DNA from: Niabella sp.
GTDB lineage: Bacteria; Bacteroidota; Bacteroidia; Chitinophagales; Chitinophagaceae
DNA length: 48,575 nucleotides
Assembly: GCA_017744795.1 (NCBI GenBank)
Contig: JAGIAQ010000016.1
Span: forward strand, 1 to 48,575
Direction: 5' to 3'
Shown here: piece by piece, positions 35,685 to 44,412 of the stretch
Layout of the letters: the number at the start of each line of letters is the position of its first letter
Position numbering within the stretch: position 1 is the stretch's first letter
Notes under the pieces: model-generated
What the model was told of the DNA's origin: nothing
The model's database searches: none
Seen by the model: only the letters and a program-made list of their open reading frames with translations
Position numbers and translations under genes: made by a program

Positions 35685-37037
35685 ATGAAAAGAGCCTTAT
35701 CCGTTTATTGCCTCCTGCTGCAATTGTTATTTACACTTACGCCGCGGGCACAACAAGCCGTTACGCCAACTACGGCGCTGGAGCACTATCTTCAAAACGG
35801 GGATACCACCTATAAATGGGAAATCAAAGATTCTGCGGTATTGGAAAATAGCAGGGTGTACAATCTGCTGCTTACTTCCCAGCAATGGCATGGTTATACC
35901 TGGACGCACCAGCTGACATTACTGGTGCCTGCCGAAAATCGATATGATGGCGCCCTGCTCTTTATCACAGGGGGAAGTAATAATAAGGAAACGGGTTTGC
36001 CGAACTGGAATGGGAATAACGATCAGCTGCTGCAGGCGATGGAGGCGATGGCCGTCCGTAATAAAGCTACCGTAGCCGTGCTGCGGCAGGTACCGCATCA
36101 GCCCGTTTTCGGAAACCTCAAAGAAGATGCGGCTATTTCCTATACGCTGCATCAGTTTAAAGCGGATAAAGATTATAGCTGGCCGCTCCTGTTCCCGATG
36201 GTCAAAAGCGCCACGCGGGCTATGGACGCCGTCCAGGAGTTTTCAATAAAACAGCAGCACCCGGTGCACCGCTTCGTGGTAGCCGGCGCCTCTAAACGGG
36301 GATGGACAACCTGGCTTACCGGGGCCAGCGACCCTCGTGTGGTCGCCCTTGCGCCAATGGTGATCGATGTGCTGAATATGCCGGTAAACCTGCAGCACCA
36401 GTTGGAAGCCTATGGCGGTTACAGTGAAGAAATAAAAGACTATGTACAGCTGGGCATTGTGCAGGGTATGACAACGGGGCAGGGCAGAGACCTGGTTACG
36501 ATGATCGACCCCTTTTCTTATCGCAGAAAACTTTCTCAGCCCAAGCTGATCTTTATAGGCACTAATGACCCTTATTGGGTGATCGACAATGTTAAAAATT
36601 ACCTGGCGGCCCTTCCCGGACAAAACCTGCTGAATTACACGCCTAACGCGGGACATGATCTCAATAAAGGTATTACGGCCTTCCCCGCGCTAAGCGCCTT
36701 TTTTGGGATGACGATGGCCCGCGAATCGTACCCGGTATGCAGTTGGAAAACTACGGTAAAAAATAAGACAGTTCAATTGGATATTACCGTTACAACTGCC
36801 GGGTTAAAAGGGGTGCGGCTTTGGTATGCCAATGCTCCCACACGCGATTTTAGAAAAGAAGAATGGAAGAGCCGCGAACTGGCAACGGCTGCTGATCCCG
36901 TTATAACCACTATGGAAAAACTACCGGAGTCAGGCTACCATGCATTTTATGTGGAACTGACTTACGGGCGCCCCGGCGGCGATAGCTATACCATTTGCAC
37001 AAGGGCATTTATGACAGATGTCAAAAGGGTTTTGTAG
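35685..37037 (+). CDS. PhoPQ-activated pathogenicity-related (PqaA-like) secreted alpha/beta hydrolase
   Basis: From the ATG at 35685 the protein has 450 residues with a signal peptide ending near TPRAQQ. The frame is open from 35652, but that start would lie inside the promoter element. The alpha/beta-hydrolase core has the nucleophile elbow VVAGASKRGWTTW, typical of PqaA proteins. A possible catalytic Asp lies in FIGTNDPYW and the His in NYTPNAGHDLN. The enzymatic role of PqaA proteins is poorly defined. In a pectin-type locus an esterase or peptidase that trims decorations is a fair guess. It is flanked on both sides by copies of the same intergenic repeat, so it may be a separately acquired module. 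Confidence 0.85.
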   Translation: MKRALSVYCLLLQLLFTLTPRAQQAVTPTTALEHYLQNGDTTYKWEIKDSAVLENSRVYNLLLTSQQWHGYTWTHQLTLLVPAENRYDGALLFITGGSNNKETGLPNWNGNNDQLLQAMEAMAVRNKATVAVLRQVPHQPVFGNLKEDAAISYTLHQFKADKDYSWPLLFPMVKSATRAMDAVQEFSIKQQHPVHRFVVAGASKRGWTTWLTGASDPRVVALAPMVIDVLNMPVNLQHQLEAYGGYSEEIKDYVQLGIVQGMTTGQGRDLVTMIDPFSYRRKLSQPKLIFIGTNDPYWVIDNVKNYLAALPGQNLLNYTPNAGHDLNKGITAFPALSAFFGMTMARESYPVCSWKTTVKNKTVQLDITVTTAGLKGVRLWYANAPTRDFRKEEWKSRELATAADPVITTMEKLPESGYHAFYVELTYGRPGGDSYTICTRAFMTDVKRVL

Positions 37038-37165
37038 CATGAGAAATGAAAAGCAGGAAATAAGAAATGTAAAGTACTGAACACCTATGCCGCCTTCATC
37101 CCGAAAGAACAGAGGGATCCCGTACTTATGAAAACCGAGAATCAATAACAAGATGGTTTGGGCCG
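37038..37165. repeat. REP-like intergenic repeat, copy B (core 37096-37123)
   Basis: This is the same element as copy A near 35.56 kb and lies in the same orientation. The core starts TCATCCCGAA and ends GAGGGATCCCGT, with matching A-rich 5' flank and GAGAATC 3' flank. Together the copies bracket the PqaA-like gene as direct repeats about 1.5 kb apart. Confidence 0.7.
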
Positions 37166-37190
37166 TTGTCCGCTACAAACGCTATTTTTG
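37157..37190 (+). promoter_or_regulatory. Candidate promoter for the GntR gene (TTTG-N22-TATTTTTG)
   Basis: TTTG at 37157-37160 and TATTTTTG at 37183-37190 match the Bacteroidota -33 and -7 elements with a 22-bp spacer (consensus about 19-21). The ATG follows 26 bp after the -7 element. This is the best complete promoter I found in the window. Confidence 0.55.
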
Positions 37191-37216
37191 ATATATTGAC
37201 TTATTTTTAAAATTAA

Positions 37217-38227
37217 ATGGAAAGCAAACTGATAAACAAAGACAGACGGCTGCCGAGAGTGCAGCAGGTAGTTGAATTCATCAGGAAAGGAATTGAAAAA
37301 GGGCAATTCAAATTTGACGATCAGCTTCCCACCATAAACGGGTTTAGCAGCCGTTATGGCGTAGCGCGTGATACGGTGGAAAAGGCTTACCGGTTGTTAA
37401 AACAAAGCGGCCATATACGGTCTATGCCCGGCAGAGGCTATTTTGTTGATGCCAGGAAAAAGGACCAATTACGCATATTGTTGGTTTTAAATAAACTGAG
37501 TGCCTATAAAAAGATCGTGTATAATAGTTTTGTGAAAACGCTGGGAGACAGGGCCCGCGTAGACCTGCAGGTGCATCATTATAATTTTCGGTTGTTAAAA
37601 GAGATCGTTGAGTCTAAAATGGGCCAGTATCATTACTACGCCATAATGCCTCATTTCGACGGGAAACTAAAACAAGCAGATCTTATTAAAACTCTAAATA
37701 AAGTTCCGGAAGACGAATTGATCATTCTTGACAAAAGGGTAAAAGGATTGAAGACGGGCTGCATTGAAGTGTTTCAGGATTTTGAAAAGGATATTTACCA
37801 GGCATTGGTATCGGCAAAAGACATTCTTGCGAAGTATACAACATTGTCAATTATACTAAGAACGGATAGCCTGCATCCTAAAGAGATCATTGACGGGGCC
37901 GGTAAGTTTTGTGAACAGACTGGCCGGAAATTTAGTGTTTTGTCCGGGCTGGAAGAAGAAACCTTAACGCCTGGTAAAGTGTATATAGATACCTCGGAAT
38001 CAGATCTGGCGGTACTTTTAAAGAAATCGAAAGAGCAGGGATTGGTGCCGGGTAAGGATATTGGGATTATTTCTTTTAATGAAACGGCCCTGAAAGACTT
38101 GTTGAATATTACGGTTATTACAACTGATTTTGCGGCGATGGGTACAAAAGCGGCAGAGTGCATTCTAAGTAATAAAAAAGAAAAAATTGCTAACCCGTTT
38201 TATATGATCAGGAGAAGCTCTGTTTAG
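37217..38227 (+). CDS. GntR-family transcriptional regulator with a periplasmic-binding-like sensor domain
   Basis: The protein has 336 residues. The N-terminal winged helix-turn-helix (PRVQQVVEFIRKGIEKGQFK, LPTINGFSSRYGVARDTVEK, SGHIRSMPGRGYFV) is canonical GntR. Residues about 85-330 resemble a LacI/PBP1-type sugar-binding sensor, ending with ITVITTDFAAMGTKAAECIL. In Bacteroidota such GntR-PBP1 fusions control sugar catabolism, including rhamnose genes. It precedes the GH106 rhamnosidase by about 450 bp on the same strand, so rhamnose or a rhamnoside is a plausible effector (inference). Confidence 0.93.
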   Translation: MESKLINKDRRLPRVQQVVEFIRKGIEKGQFKFDDQLPTINGFSSRYGVARDTVEKAYRLLKQSGHIRSMPGRGYFVDARKKDQLRILLVLNKLSAYKKIVYNSFVKTLGDRARVDLQVHHYNFRLLKEIVESKMGQYHYYAIMPHFDGKLKQADLIKTLNKVPEDELIILDKRVKGLKTGCIEVFQDFEKDIYQALVSAKDILAKYTTLSIILRTDSLHPKEIIDGAGKFCEQTGRKFSVLSGLEEETLTPGKVYIDTSESDLAVLLKKSKEQGLVPGKDIGIISFNETALKDLLNITVITTDFAAMGTKAAECILSNKKEKIANPFYMIRRSSV

Positions 38228-38712
38228 AACGAATTGTTTCAGTTCGGGCAGATGTTTCGGCGTTATCAAAGCGACAGGATCTTGCCCTGACTGCTGTTGA
38301 AACAATAAGAAACCCTTCCGGGATACTTATTAGAAACGATTAAGCATTTTTTATTTGGCTTGATGAAGCAGGTGAGTGCAGGACGGTTATATGATTTCGT
38401 TTTCTGAAATTCGGTGTACAAACGATTGGGTAAGCGTTGTCATAGTTTAAACGAAAGCTGGTTGGGTTTCGTATTTTTTTTATTTAAAAGAAATCCGCTG
38501 CAGGGGCTGTAATCAATTTTTTAATCCGGCTGTGTATGATGAATCTTTTGAGTTTTTTCAGGATCAGAAAATATGCAGATCTGTGTTGGGCTGCAGCCCT
38601 CTTTGTTCGCCTTCCGGACGGTTTAACTTTCACTATACATGCAAGTAAAATGCGGTAATTTGTAAAAACCGGATTATTAATGCAAAACAATATTATAACG
38701 ATCAGAAAAAAG
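38228..38712. other. Long intergenic region with a hairpin and a 12-bp palindrome
   Basis: No convincing gene is seen. A hairpin (AATAAG at 38304-38309, CTTATT at 38326-38331, with an inner CCC/GGG pair) could end the GntR transcript, but its T tract is displaced. A perfect palindrome GGGCTGCAGCCC lies at 38588-38599, about 115 bp before the GH106 start, and could be an operator. TAATTTG at 38656-38662 is a near-match to a -7 element. Confidence 0.4.
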
Positions 38713-41700
38713 ATGAAGAACATTTTTTATTACGCAAGAACAGGGATTGTTTCGATAATGGTATTGTTGACGGGTGTGGGCTACGCCCAACAACCAGGTG
38801 TAGCGCGAAAGAAGAGCACGACGAGTTTGCTTCGCGAAAATTTTTTTATGCCGCCGGATTCAGTAAGGCCCAGCATATATTGGTATTGGCTGAGTGATAA
38901 TATCTCTGTGGAAGGAGTGAAAAAAGACATTGCTGCAATGAAGGCAATAGGTATTGGCAGGGCTTTTATCGGTAATATTGGTTTGAGCGCAAAGGAAGTG
39001 CCTTATGGTAAAGTGCCCCTTTTTTCACCCGGTTGGTGGGAGGTAACAAAGGCTGCCATCAGCACCGCTGCCCGCGAAGGGATCGACATCGGCATGTTTA
39101 ACGGACCCGGCTGGAGCCAGAGCGGTGGCCCCTGGATCAAACCCGGTCAATCGATGCGCTATCTGTCGGCAGTTGAAAAAAAAGTTTCAGGGCCGCAGCA
39201 ATTGGTGCTGAAGCCGGATGCTGTACCACCCGGCTTTCAGCAAGTAACGGTGCTGGCGTTTCCAATGCCGGAACAGGATGCAGATGAAATAGCCGGTCAC
39301 GCCCCTGTGATCACGTCTTCACCCGGTGCAAAAGAAACGCAGCAGCTGATGGACGGAAATTTGCAAACGGCGGGTTTGTTTCCCGGTCAGACAGCCGTAG
39401 ATCTTGACATAGCCGTTGCGGAACCATTCACTGCCAGAAGCCTGGTGCTTTATCCCGCAGAAAGCCCGTTTAAAGCTACTATTGCATTACAGGTAAAGGA
39501 TGCTGGTAGCTATCATACCATAAAACAAATTGAATTTGATCGCAGCAATCCCGCAAAAAATGTAGGCTTTGTGCCCTATGCACCGGTGGCGCTGTCTTTC
39601 CCGGAAGTTACTGGTAAACAATTCCGGGTGGCGGTAACCGGCATACAGGGCAAAGCAGGCTTTGCGGAAATAAAGCTGCTGGCGGCGCCCAGGATAGAGC
39701 GGTATATGGAAAAACAACTGGCTAAGATGTTCCAGACACCATTGCCTTTGTGGAACGAATACCAGTGGCCCCGGGAGGTAGAACCGGATCATAAATCGCT
39801 TATGATAGACCCTTCCCATGTAATAGATATTACTAAAAATACGGCACCTGATGGCACATTACATTGGAATGTTCCTCGGGGCAATTGGATCGTTGTGCGT
39901 TATGGGATGCTGCCTACCGGCGTAACCAACAGCCCCGCTTCAAAAGAGGGACAGGGGCTGGAAATAGATAAATTGAGTAAGGCAGCCCTGGAGTATCATT
40001 TTAATTCTTTTGTAGGTAAAGTGCAGCAGCGCCTCTCGCCTGCAGAGCGCAAGGCGTTGAAATGGGTAGTGGCAGACAGTTATGAAACGGGCTCGCAAAA
40101 CTGGACAGATGATATGATCACTGCTTTTCGGAAACAATATGGATATGATCCCAAACCCTGGTTGCCGGTGCTTACAGGAAGGGTAGTGGGCAGTGCTGAA
40201 CAGTCGGATCGTTTTCTATGGGACCTGCGCCGGCTGGTGGCGGACCGGGTTGCATATGATTACGTGGGCGGATTGCGGGAGGTAAGCCACCGGCATGGCA
40301 TGAAGCTTTGGTTGGAAAACTATGGCCACTGGGGCTTCCCGTCCGAATTTTTAAAGTACGGTGGCCAAACGGATGAAGTGGCTGGCGAATTCTGGAATGA
40401 AGGCTCCCTGGGTAATATCGAATGCCGGGCTGCATCCTCCGCCGCGCATATTTATGGTAAGAATAAAGTAACCGCAGAATCCTTTACTGCCGGCGGTCTT
40501 ACTTTTGAACGTTATCCGGCGCTACTGAAGCGCCGCGGCGACTGGGCGTTTACTGAAGGGATTAATAATACCTTGCTGCATGTGTTTATTACCCAGCCCT
40601 ATGAAGATCGTAACCCCGGTGTGGACGCGGGTTTCGGAACAGAGTTTAACCGTAAAAATACCTGGTTCTACCAGGGGAAAGCCTTTGTTGACTATATAAG
40701 AAGATGTAATTACATGCTGCAGCAGGGCAAGCCGGTAAATGATGTGGCGTATTTTATTGGCGAAGATGCGCCGAAAATGACGGGCGTGCGCGATCCGGAA
40801 CTGCCCGCAGGCTATTCTTATGATTATATCAATGCAGAAGTGATTGAGAAAAGATTAAGTGTGAAAGCCGGCCGGCTGGTATTGCCCGATGGAATGAGTT
40901 ACCGGCTGCTGGTATTGCCGAAGCTGGAAACTATGCGCCCCGAACTACTGCGTAAGATCAAAGATCTGGTAGCGGCCGGCGCCATCCTGTTGGGGCCTGC
41001 GCCCGATCGTTCGCCCAGCCTGCAACAATATCCGGCAGCAGACAAAGAAGTGCAATTGCTGGCGGCCACACTTTGGAAAGGAGTGGACGGTGTGCATACG
41101 AAACATGCCCGCTTCGGAAAGGGCCAGGTATTTTCGGGGATGACAATGCAGGAAGCTTTGGATTACCTGCAATTGGTGCCGGATATGAAAGTGCCTGATG
41201 AAAAGCCTCCCGTGTTGTACGCCCATCGCTCAACGCCGGCTGCGGAAATTTATTTTATTACGAATCAAACGGACCAGACTATTGATATTCAACCGGAGTT
41301 TCGTGTAGAAAATCGGGAACCCGAGTGGTGGGACGCGGTAACTGGCAGTGCACGCAGCTTGCCCGTTTATACGACAAAAGGAAGTACGATGGTAGTGCCC
41401 TTAAAGCTGGCAGCATTTCAGAGCGGGTTTGTAGTATTTCGCAAAAACACATCGGCTGTGCGCGACATAAAAGGAAGTAATTTTCCCGATCCCGTAAAAA
41501 TACAGGAGTTGACCGGCCCCTGGACGGCTCAGTTCGATGCCGCGCAGCGGGGCCCCTCAGCGCCTGTCCTATTTGACCAGTTGACCGATTGGAGTCGCAA
41601 CAGCGATGAGCGCATCCGCGATTATTCGGGAACGGCGATCTATCATACAACATTCACTGTTGATCAATTGCCGGGAAGTGGAAGTGTTTATCTCGACCTG

Positions 41701-41979
41701 GGTAAGCTAAGCGCAATGGCTAAAGTGAAACTGAATGGCATTGACCTGGGTACTGTATGGACGGCCCCCTGGAAAGTGGAAGCCTCCAGGGCAGTAAAGC
41801 AGGGGCAAAATAAGCTGGAGATAGAAGTGGTGAACACATGGGTGAACCGGCTGATCGGCGATAGCAAATTACCTGCATCAGAGCGAAAAACCTGGAGTAA
41901 TGTAAATCCCTACAAACCTGACAGTCACTATCAGCCTTCTGGATTGCTGGGGCCCGTTCGGTTGCAACAATACAATTAA
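38713..41979 (+). CDS. Alpha-L-rhamnosidase, GH106
   Basis: From the ATG at 38713 the protein has 1088 residues and a signal peptide (MKNIFYYARTGIVSIMVLL) ending near GYAQQ. An in-frame ATG at 38680 is also possible. The GH106 N-terminal barrel is clear: RPSIYWYWLSDNISVEGVKK, FSPGWWEVTKAAISTAAREG and FNGPGWSQSGGPWIKP. The catalytic region has WLENYGHWGFPSEFLKYGG and KVTAESFTAGG. A discoidin-like insert (about 200-340) and a C-terminal carbohydrate-binding sandwich (LNGIDLGTVWTAPWKVEAS) complete it. It removes alpha-L-rhamnose from rhamnogalacturonans or gums. The next gene starts 2 bp after its stop codon, so the two are translationally linked. Confidence 0.93.
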   Translation: MKNIFYYARTGIVSIMVLLTGVGYAQQPGVARKKSTTSLLRENFFMPPDSVRPSIYWYWLSDNISVEGVKKDIAAMKAIGIGRAFIGNIGLSAKEVPYGKVPLFSPGWWEVTKAAISTAAREGIDIGMFNGPGWSQSGGPWIKPGQSMRYLSAVEKKVSGPQQLVLKPDAVPPGFQQVTVLAFPMPEQDADEIAGHAPVITSSPGAKETQQLMDGNLQTAGLFPGQTAVDLDIAVAEPFTARSLVLYPAESPFKATIALQVKDAGSYHTIKQIEFDRSNPAKNVGFVPYAPVALSFPEVTGKQFRVAVTGIQGKAGFAEIKLLAAPRIERYMEKQLAKMFQTPLPLWNEYQWPREVEPDHKSLMIDPSHVIDITKNTAPDGTLHWNVPRGNWIVVRYGMLPTGVTNSPASKEGQGLEIDKLSKAALEYHFNSFVGKVQQRLSPAERKALKWVVADSYETGSQNWTDDMITAFRKQYGYDPKPWLPVLTGRVVGSAEQSDRFLWDLRRLVADRVAYDYVGGLREVSHRHGMKLWLENYGHWGFPSEFLKYGGQTDEVAGEFWNEGSLGNIECRAASSAAHIYGKNKVTAESFTAGGLTFERYPALLKRRGDWAFTEGINNTLLHVFITQPYEDRNPGVDAGFGTEFNRKNTWFYQGKAFVDYIRRCNYMLQQGKPVNDVAYFIGEDAPKMTGVRDPELPAGYSYDYINAEVIEKRLSVKAGRLVLPDGMSYRLLVLPKLETMRPELLRKIKDLVAAGAILLGPAPDRSPSLQQYPAADKEVQLLAATLWKGVDGVHTKHARFGKGQVFSGMTMQEALDYLQLVPDMKVPDEKPPVLYAHRSTPAAEIYFITNQTDQTIDIQPEFRVENREPEWWDAVTGSARSLPVYTTKGSTMVVPLKLAAFQSGFVVFRKNTSAVRDIKGSNFPDPVKIQELTGPWTAQFDAAQRGPSAPVLFDQLTDWSRNSDERIRDYSGTAIYHTTFTVDQLPGSGSVYLDLGKLSAMAKVKLNGIDLGTVWTAPWKVEASRAVKQGQNKLEIEVVNTWVNRLIGDSKLPASERKTWSNVNPYKPDSHYQPSGLLGPVRLQQYN

Positions 41980-41981
41980 TT

Positions 41982-43721
41982 ATGAGACGCGTACAATACC
42001 TGTTGGCGGGTATGGTTTTATTGTTGGCCTTCGATCATCTTGCAGCACAACCACTTTATGGTACCGATGAGCTGGGCAGAACATTAATACAAAATGATGA
42101 AGCCGGCAACCCAAAGCCAAATCGGCACATTGCATTATTTTATTTTTTATGGCAGGGAGATAAAGGATCACCTACTTCGCCCCGCCATTGGGACCTGGGT
42201 GTGATTGAGGCGGCACATCCGGAGGTTTTTGCAAATAGTAAGGATTCCAACTGGGGCGGCGCTGTGGGTAGCTATTATTATTGGGGCCAGCCGGTTTACG
42301 GGTATTACCGGGGCGATGATTATTGGGTGCACCTCCGGAACATTCAGTTGCTTACCGATGCCGGAGTGGATCTGTTGGTGCTCGATGCCACCAATACAAT
42401 TACCTATCCGCTGCAATCAGAAGTGCTGATGCAGGCCATTGACGCTGTGCGGGCGCAGGGAAAAACGCCGCCGGCCGTTGTGTTTTATACCAATACGGCA
42501 TCAGGAAAAACCATGCAGGCAATATATGATCAGTTTTATAAACAAGGCGCCCGCTACCGGCATCCCGGCTGTTGGTTTTACCTGGAGGGCAAACCGCTGA
42601 TTATCGGCGTTACAAAAGAAGCAGCTGGAACATCTTATCAATCCTTTTTTACATTCAGGGAAGCGCAATGGCCCAATGTGCCGGCGGTGACCAATGGCTG
42701 GCCCTGGATCAGTTTTACCCGCAAACCTGAGGTATATATGAATACCCACGGTGAAAAAGAGATCGCCAATGTGTCTGTTGCCCAGCACCCGGATCCAGCG
42801 GCAGGCATGGGGGGCTCGGCTTTTTATGGCAACACCAGAAATTGGGGAAGAAGCTATCATAACAATCATCCGGGCAATCCGGCTAAAGACATCCGGTATG
42901 GCTACAACATACAGGAGCAGTGGGATGCGGTTTTGAAAGAGCAGTTGCCGTTTATTTTTGTTACCGGCTGGAACGAATGGATTGCGGGCCGCTGGAAAAG
43001 CACCGATGGCGACCCCCGGCATTCTTATTTTTGCGATCAGGCAAGTCCCGAATACAGTCGCGAGATAGAACCTACGCGTACCGCTGGTTTGAACGATAAT
43101 TATTACATGCAGCTGGTAAATAATATCCGGCGCTATAAGGGTGTTGAAAAAAACAGGAGCTCCGCGCCGGTTAAAAATATGAACGGCCTCAGTAGCTGGA
43201 AAAAGATTGCCCTTGTTTATACTGATTATACCGGCGACACAAAGCCCCGCAATCATCCCGGTGCACAGTCGGCCCCCCTTGTTAGCTATACCAACACTAC
43301 GGGCCGGAATGATTTTCGCCTGATGAAAGTAGCGCATGGCAAAACAAAAATATTCTTTTATGCCGAAACGGTAAATAACATAACACCGGTGTCGGGCGAT
43401 AATTGGATGCGCCTGTATCTTGATTGGGACTGCAATGCAGGAACCGGTTGGAATGGGTATGATTACCGTATTGTAGAAGGAACAATGCTGCAGCAATACC
43501 GGGGCCATTGGGTAACGATCAATAGTAACGCGCTTAAAAAAGAAGTGAACGGGAACCATATGATGATTACCGTTCCGATGTATCTTCTTAACGGGATGTC
43601 GTCAAAAGGGTTTGAATTCAAGTGGACCGATAACATGCAAAAAGAAGACCCGATGGATTGGTATATTAACGGGGATGCAGCGCCGGGAGGGAGATTCAAT
43701 TACCGGTATACACCTGAGTAA
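41982..43721 (+). CDS. GH71/99-like glycoside hydrolase with a C-terminal beta-sandwich
   Basis: The protein has 579 residues with a signal peptide ending near HLAAQP. The barrel has HIALFYFLWQGD, DAGVDLLVLDATN and FVTGWNEWIAGRWK, the last being characteristic of GH99/GH71-like domains (W-N-E-W, with a likely catalytic Glu). From about residue 400 a DOMON/CBM9-like sandwich follows (GRNDFRLMKVAHGKTKIFFY, MRLYLDWDCNAGTGWNGYDY). GH99 enzymes cleave endo-alpha-mannosyl linkages, but most bacterial relatives of this type are uncharacterised. It starts 2 bp after the GH106 stop codon, implying action on the same glycan. Confidence 0.8.
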   Translation: MRRVQYLLAGMVLLLAFDHLAAQPLYGTDELGRTLIQNDEAGNPKPNRHIALFYFLWQGDKGSPTSPRHWDLGVIEAAHPEVFANSKDSNWGGAVGSYYYWGQPVYGYYRGDDYWVHLRNIQLLTDAGVDLLVLDATNTITYPLQSEVLMQAIDAVRAQGKTPPAVVFYTNTASGKTMQAIYDQFYKQGARYRHPGCWFYLEGKPLIIGVTKEAAGTSYQSFFTFREAQWPNVPAVTNGWPWISFTRKPEVYMNTHGEKEIANVSVAQHPDPAAGMGGSAFYGNTRNWGRSYHNNHPGNPAKDIRYGYNIQEQWDAVLKEQLPFIFVTGWNEWIAGRWKSTDGDPRHSYFCDQASPEYSREIEPTRTAGLNDNYYMQLVNNIRRYKGVEKNRSSAPVKNMNGLSSWKKIALVYTDYTGDTKPRNHPGAQSAPLVSYTNTTGRNDFRLMKVAHGKTKIFFYAETVNNITPVSGDNWMRLYLDWDCNAGTGWNGYDYRIVEGTMLQQYRGHWVTINSNALKKEVNGNHMMITVPMYLLNGMSSKGFEFKWTDNMQKEDPMDWYINGDAAPGGRFNYRYTPE

Positions 43722-43853
43722 GAACATGCAGTAAATGATCGGAGAGAAGTGTAAAGATCTTTATAACGCGTGGCGAAGGGGGTATAAAAATTGAAATCTT
43801 TAATATGAAAAAGTGCAAATTGTTGGCGCCTTATTTCGGATTACAAAGGGGGA

Positions 43854-44085
43854 AATGCTTTTGAACGATAGCGATAATTTCTGGCAAAATGATCCGCCGG
43901 AAAAACAAGCCTATATAAACGATCTTATATGTGACGAATACAATATCCTAAAAAAAATTTGGAATGCCCGTTTTCTTTATTATATTCGTTTTATCTTCTT
44001 GGCCCAAGAACCGATATGGGAATTACCTTCTGAAACCCATGCTGATTGCGAAAAAGTAGGAAAACACAAAAACAAGCTTTTATGA
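43854..44085 (+). CDS. Hypothetical small protein translationally coupled to the GG-leader peptide
   Basis: I do not recognise this protein. The ATG at 43854 gives 76 residues and has a purine-rich AAGGGGGAA just upstream. A GTG at 43813 would add 14 residues. The sequence has an acidic N-terminus (NDSDNFWQNDPPEKQAYIND), then a hydrophobic/aromatic helix (ARFLYYIRFIFLAQEPIW) and a basic tail (KVGKHKNKLL). The stop codon overlaps the next start codon as ATGA at 44082-44085, the classic sign of translational coupling. The region is markedly more AT-rich than the PUL. It could be an immunity, accessory or regulatory protein for the peptide, or an unrelated remnant. Confidence 0.45.
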
Positions 44086-44294
44086 ACAACCAAAAATTCA
44101 ATTTAGACAAAATGGGACTTGTATCTATGACTGAAACTGAAATGCAAGATTTAGACGGAGGAGGTCTTGGAGGACTAATGACTCTTCTTACAGGTGTTGG
44201 ACAGGGGGTAGCAGATACGGCAAACGGCATCCTTGGATCTGCTGATCAGGCTACAGGATTAGTAACTGCTTTGAATGGCATCGTTTTTCATTAA
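44082..44294 (+). CDS. Double-glycine-leader peptide precursor (bacteriocin- or pheromone-like)
   Basis: The precursor has 70 residues. The leader MNNQKFNLDKMGLVSMTETE ends MQDLDGG at residues 26-27. This fits the GG-leader pattern, with Leu and Met at spaced positions and an acidic ExxxLDGG end, which C39 peptidases cleave. The predicted core, residues 28-70, is 43 residues: Gly-rich, hydrophobic, without Cys and with few charges (two Asp, no Lys or Arg). It contains one GxxxG motif (GVGQG), as in helix-packing two-peptide bacteriocins. A ribosome binding site is weak, consistent with coupling to the upstream ORF through ATGA. A terminator follows 19 bp after the stop codon. The C39-ABC exporter and HlyD adaptor 0.4 kb downstream are the probable processing and secretion machinery. 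Confidence 0.75.
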   Translation: MNNQKFNLDKMGLVSMTETEMQDLDGGGLGGLMTLLTGVGQGVADTANGILGSADQATGLVTALNGIVFH

Positions 44295-44313
44295 CATTTA
44301 ATATCAAGGCATT

Positions 44314-44347
44314 AAGGAAGTTGCCCTGGTAACGGGGCAATTTCCTT
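44314..44347 (+). terminator. Rho-independent-type terminator after the peptide gene
   Basis: The arms AAGGAAGTTGCCC (44314-44326) and GGGCAATTTCCTT (44335-44347) form a 13-bp stem with one G-U pair and an 8-nt loop. A T-rich, interrupted tract follows. It would end most peptide transcripts and keep the precursor at a different level from the exporter genes. Confidence 0.75.
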
Positions 44348-44377
44348 TACTATTATTTTATTTCTTGTTATACGGTA

Positions 44378-44412
44378 CTTCATTTATTTTAAATAACTAA
44401 AAGTAAATGAAG
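44378..44412. other. Long AT-rich hairpin upstream of the exporter genes
   Basis: CTTCATTTATTTT pairs with AAAA-G-TAAATGAAG: nine perfect outer base pairs (44378-44386 with 44404-44412), a single bulged G and four inner A-T pairs around an 8-nt loop. It could be a second terminator, an operator or part of a leader RNA controlling exporter expression. Confidence 0.45.

Noticed and set aside
35561-37123. CRISPR-like interpretation of the two similar intergenic repeats
   Set aside because: Only two copies, 1.5 kb apart with a complete gene between them, and no cas genes nearby.
42501-43559. 352-codon minus-strand frame opposite the GH71/99-like gene
   Set aside because: Antisense shadow of a gene with clear catalytic motifs; no domain is recognisable.
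43805-43864. 19-codon frame with two Cys upstream of the peptide cassette
   Set aside because: Too short to judge. No ribosome binding site or leader is visible, and its overlap with the next ORF may be chance; it is mentioned only within a finding.
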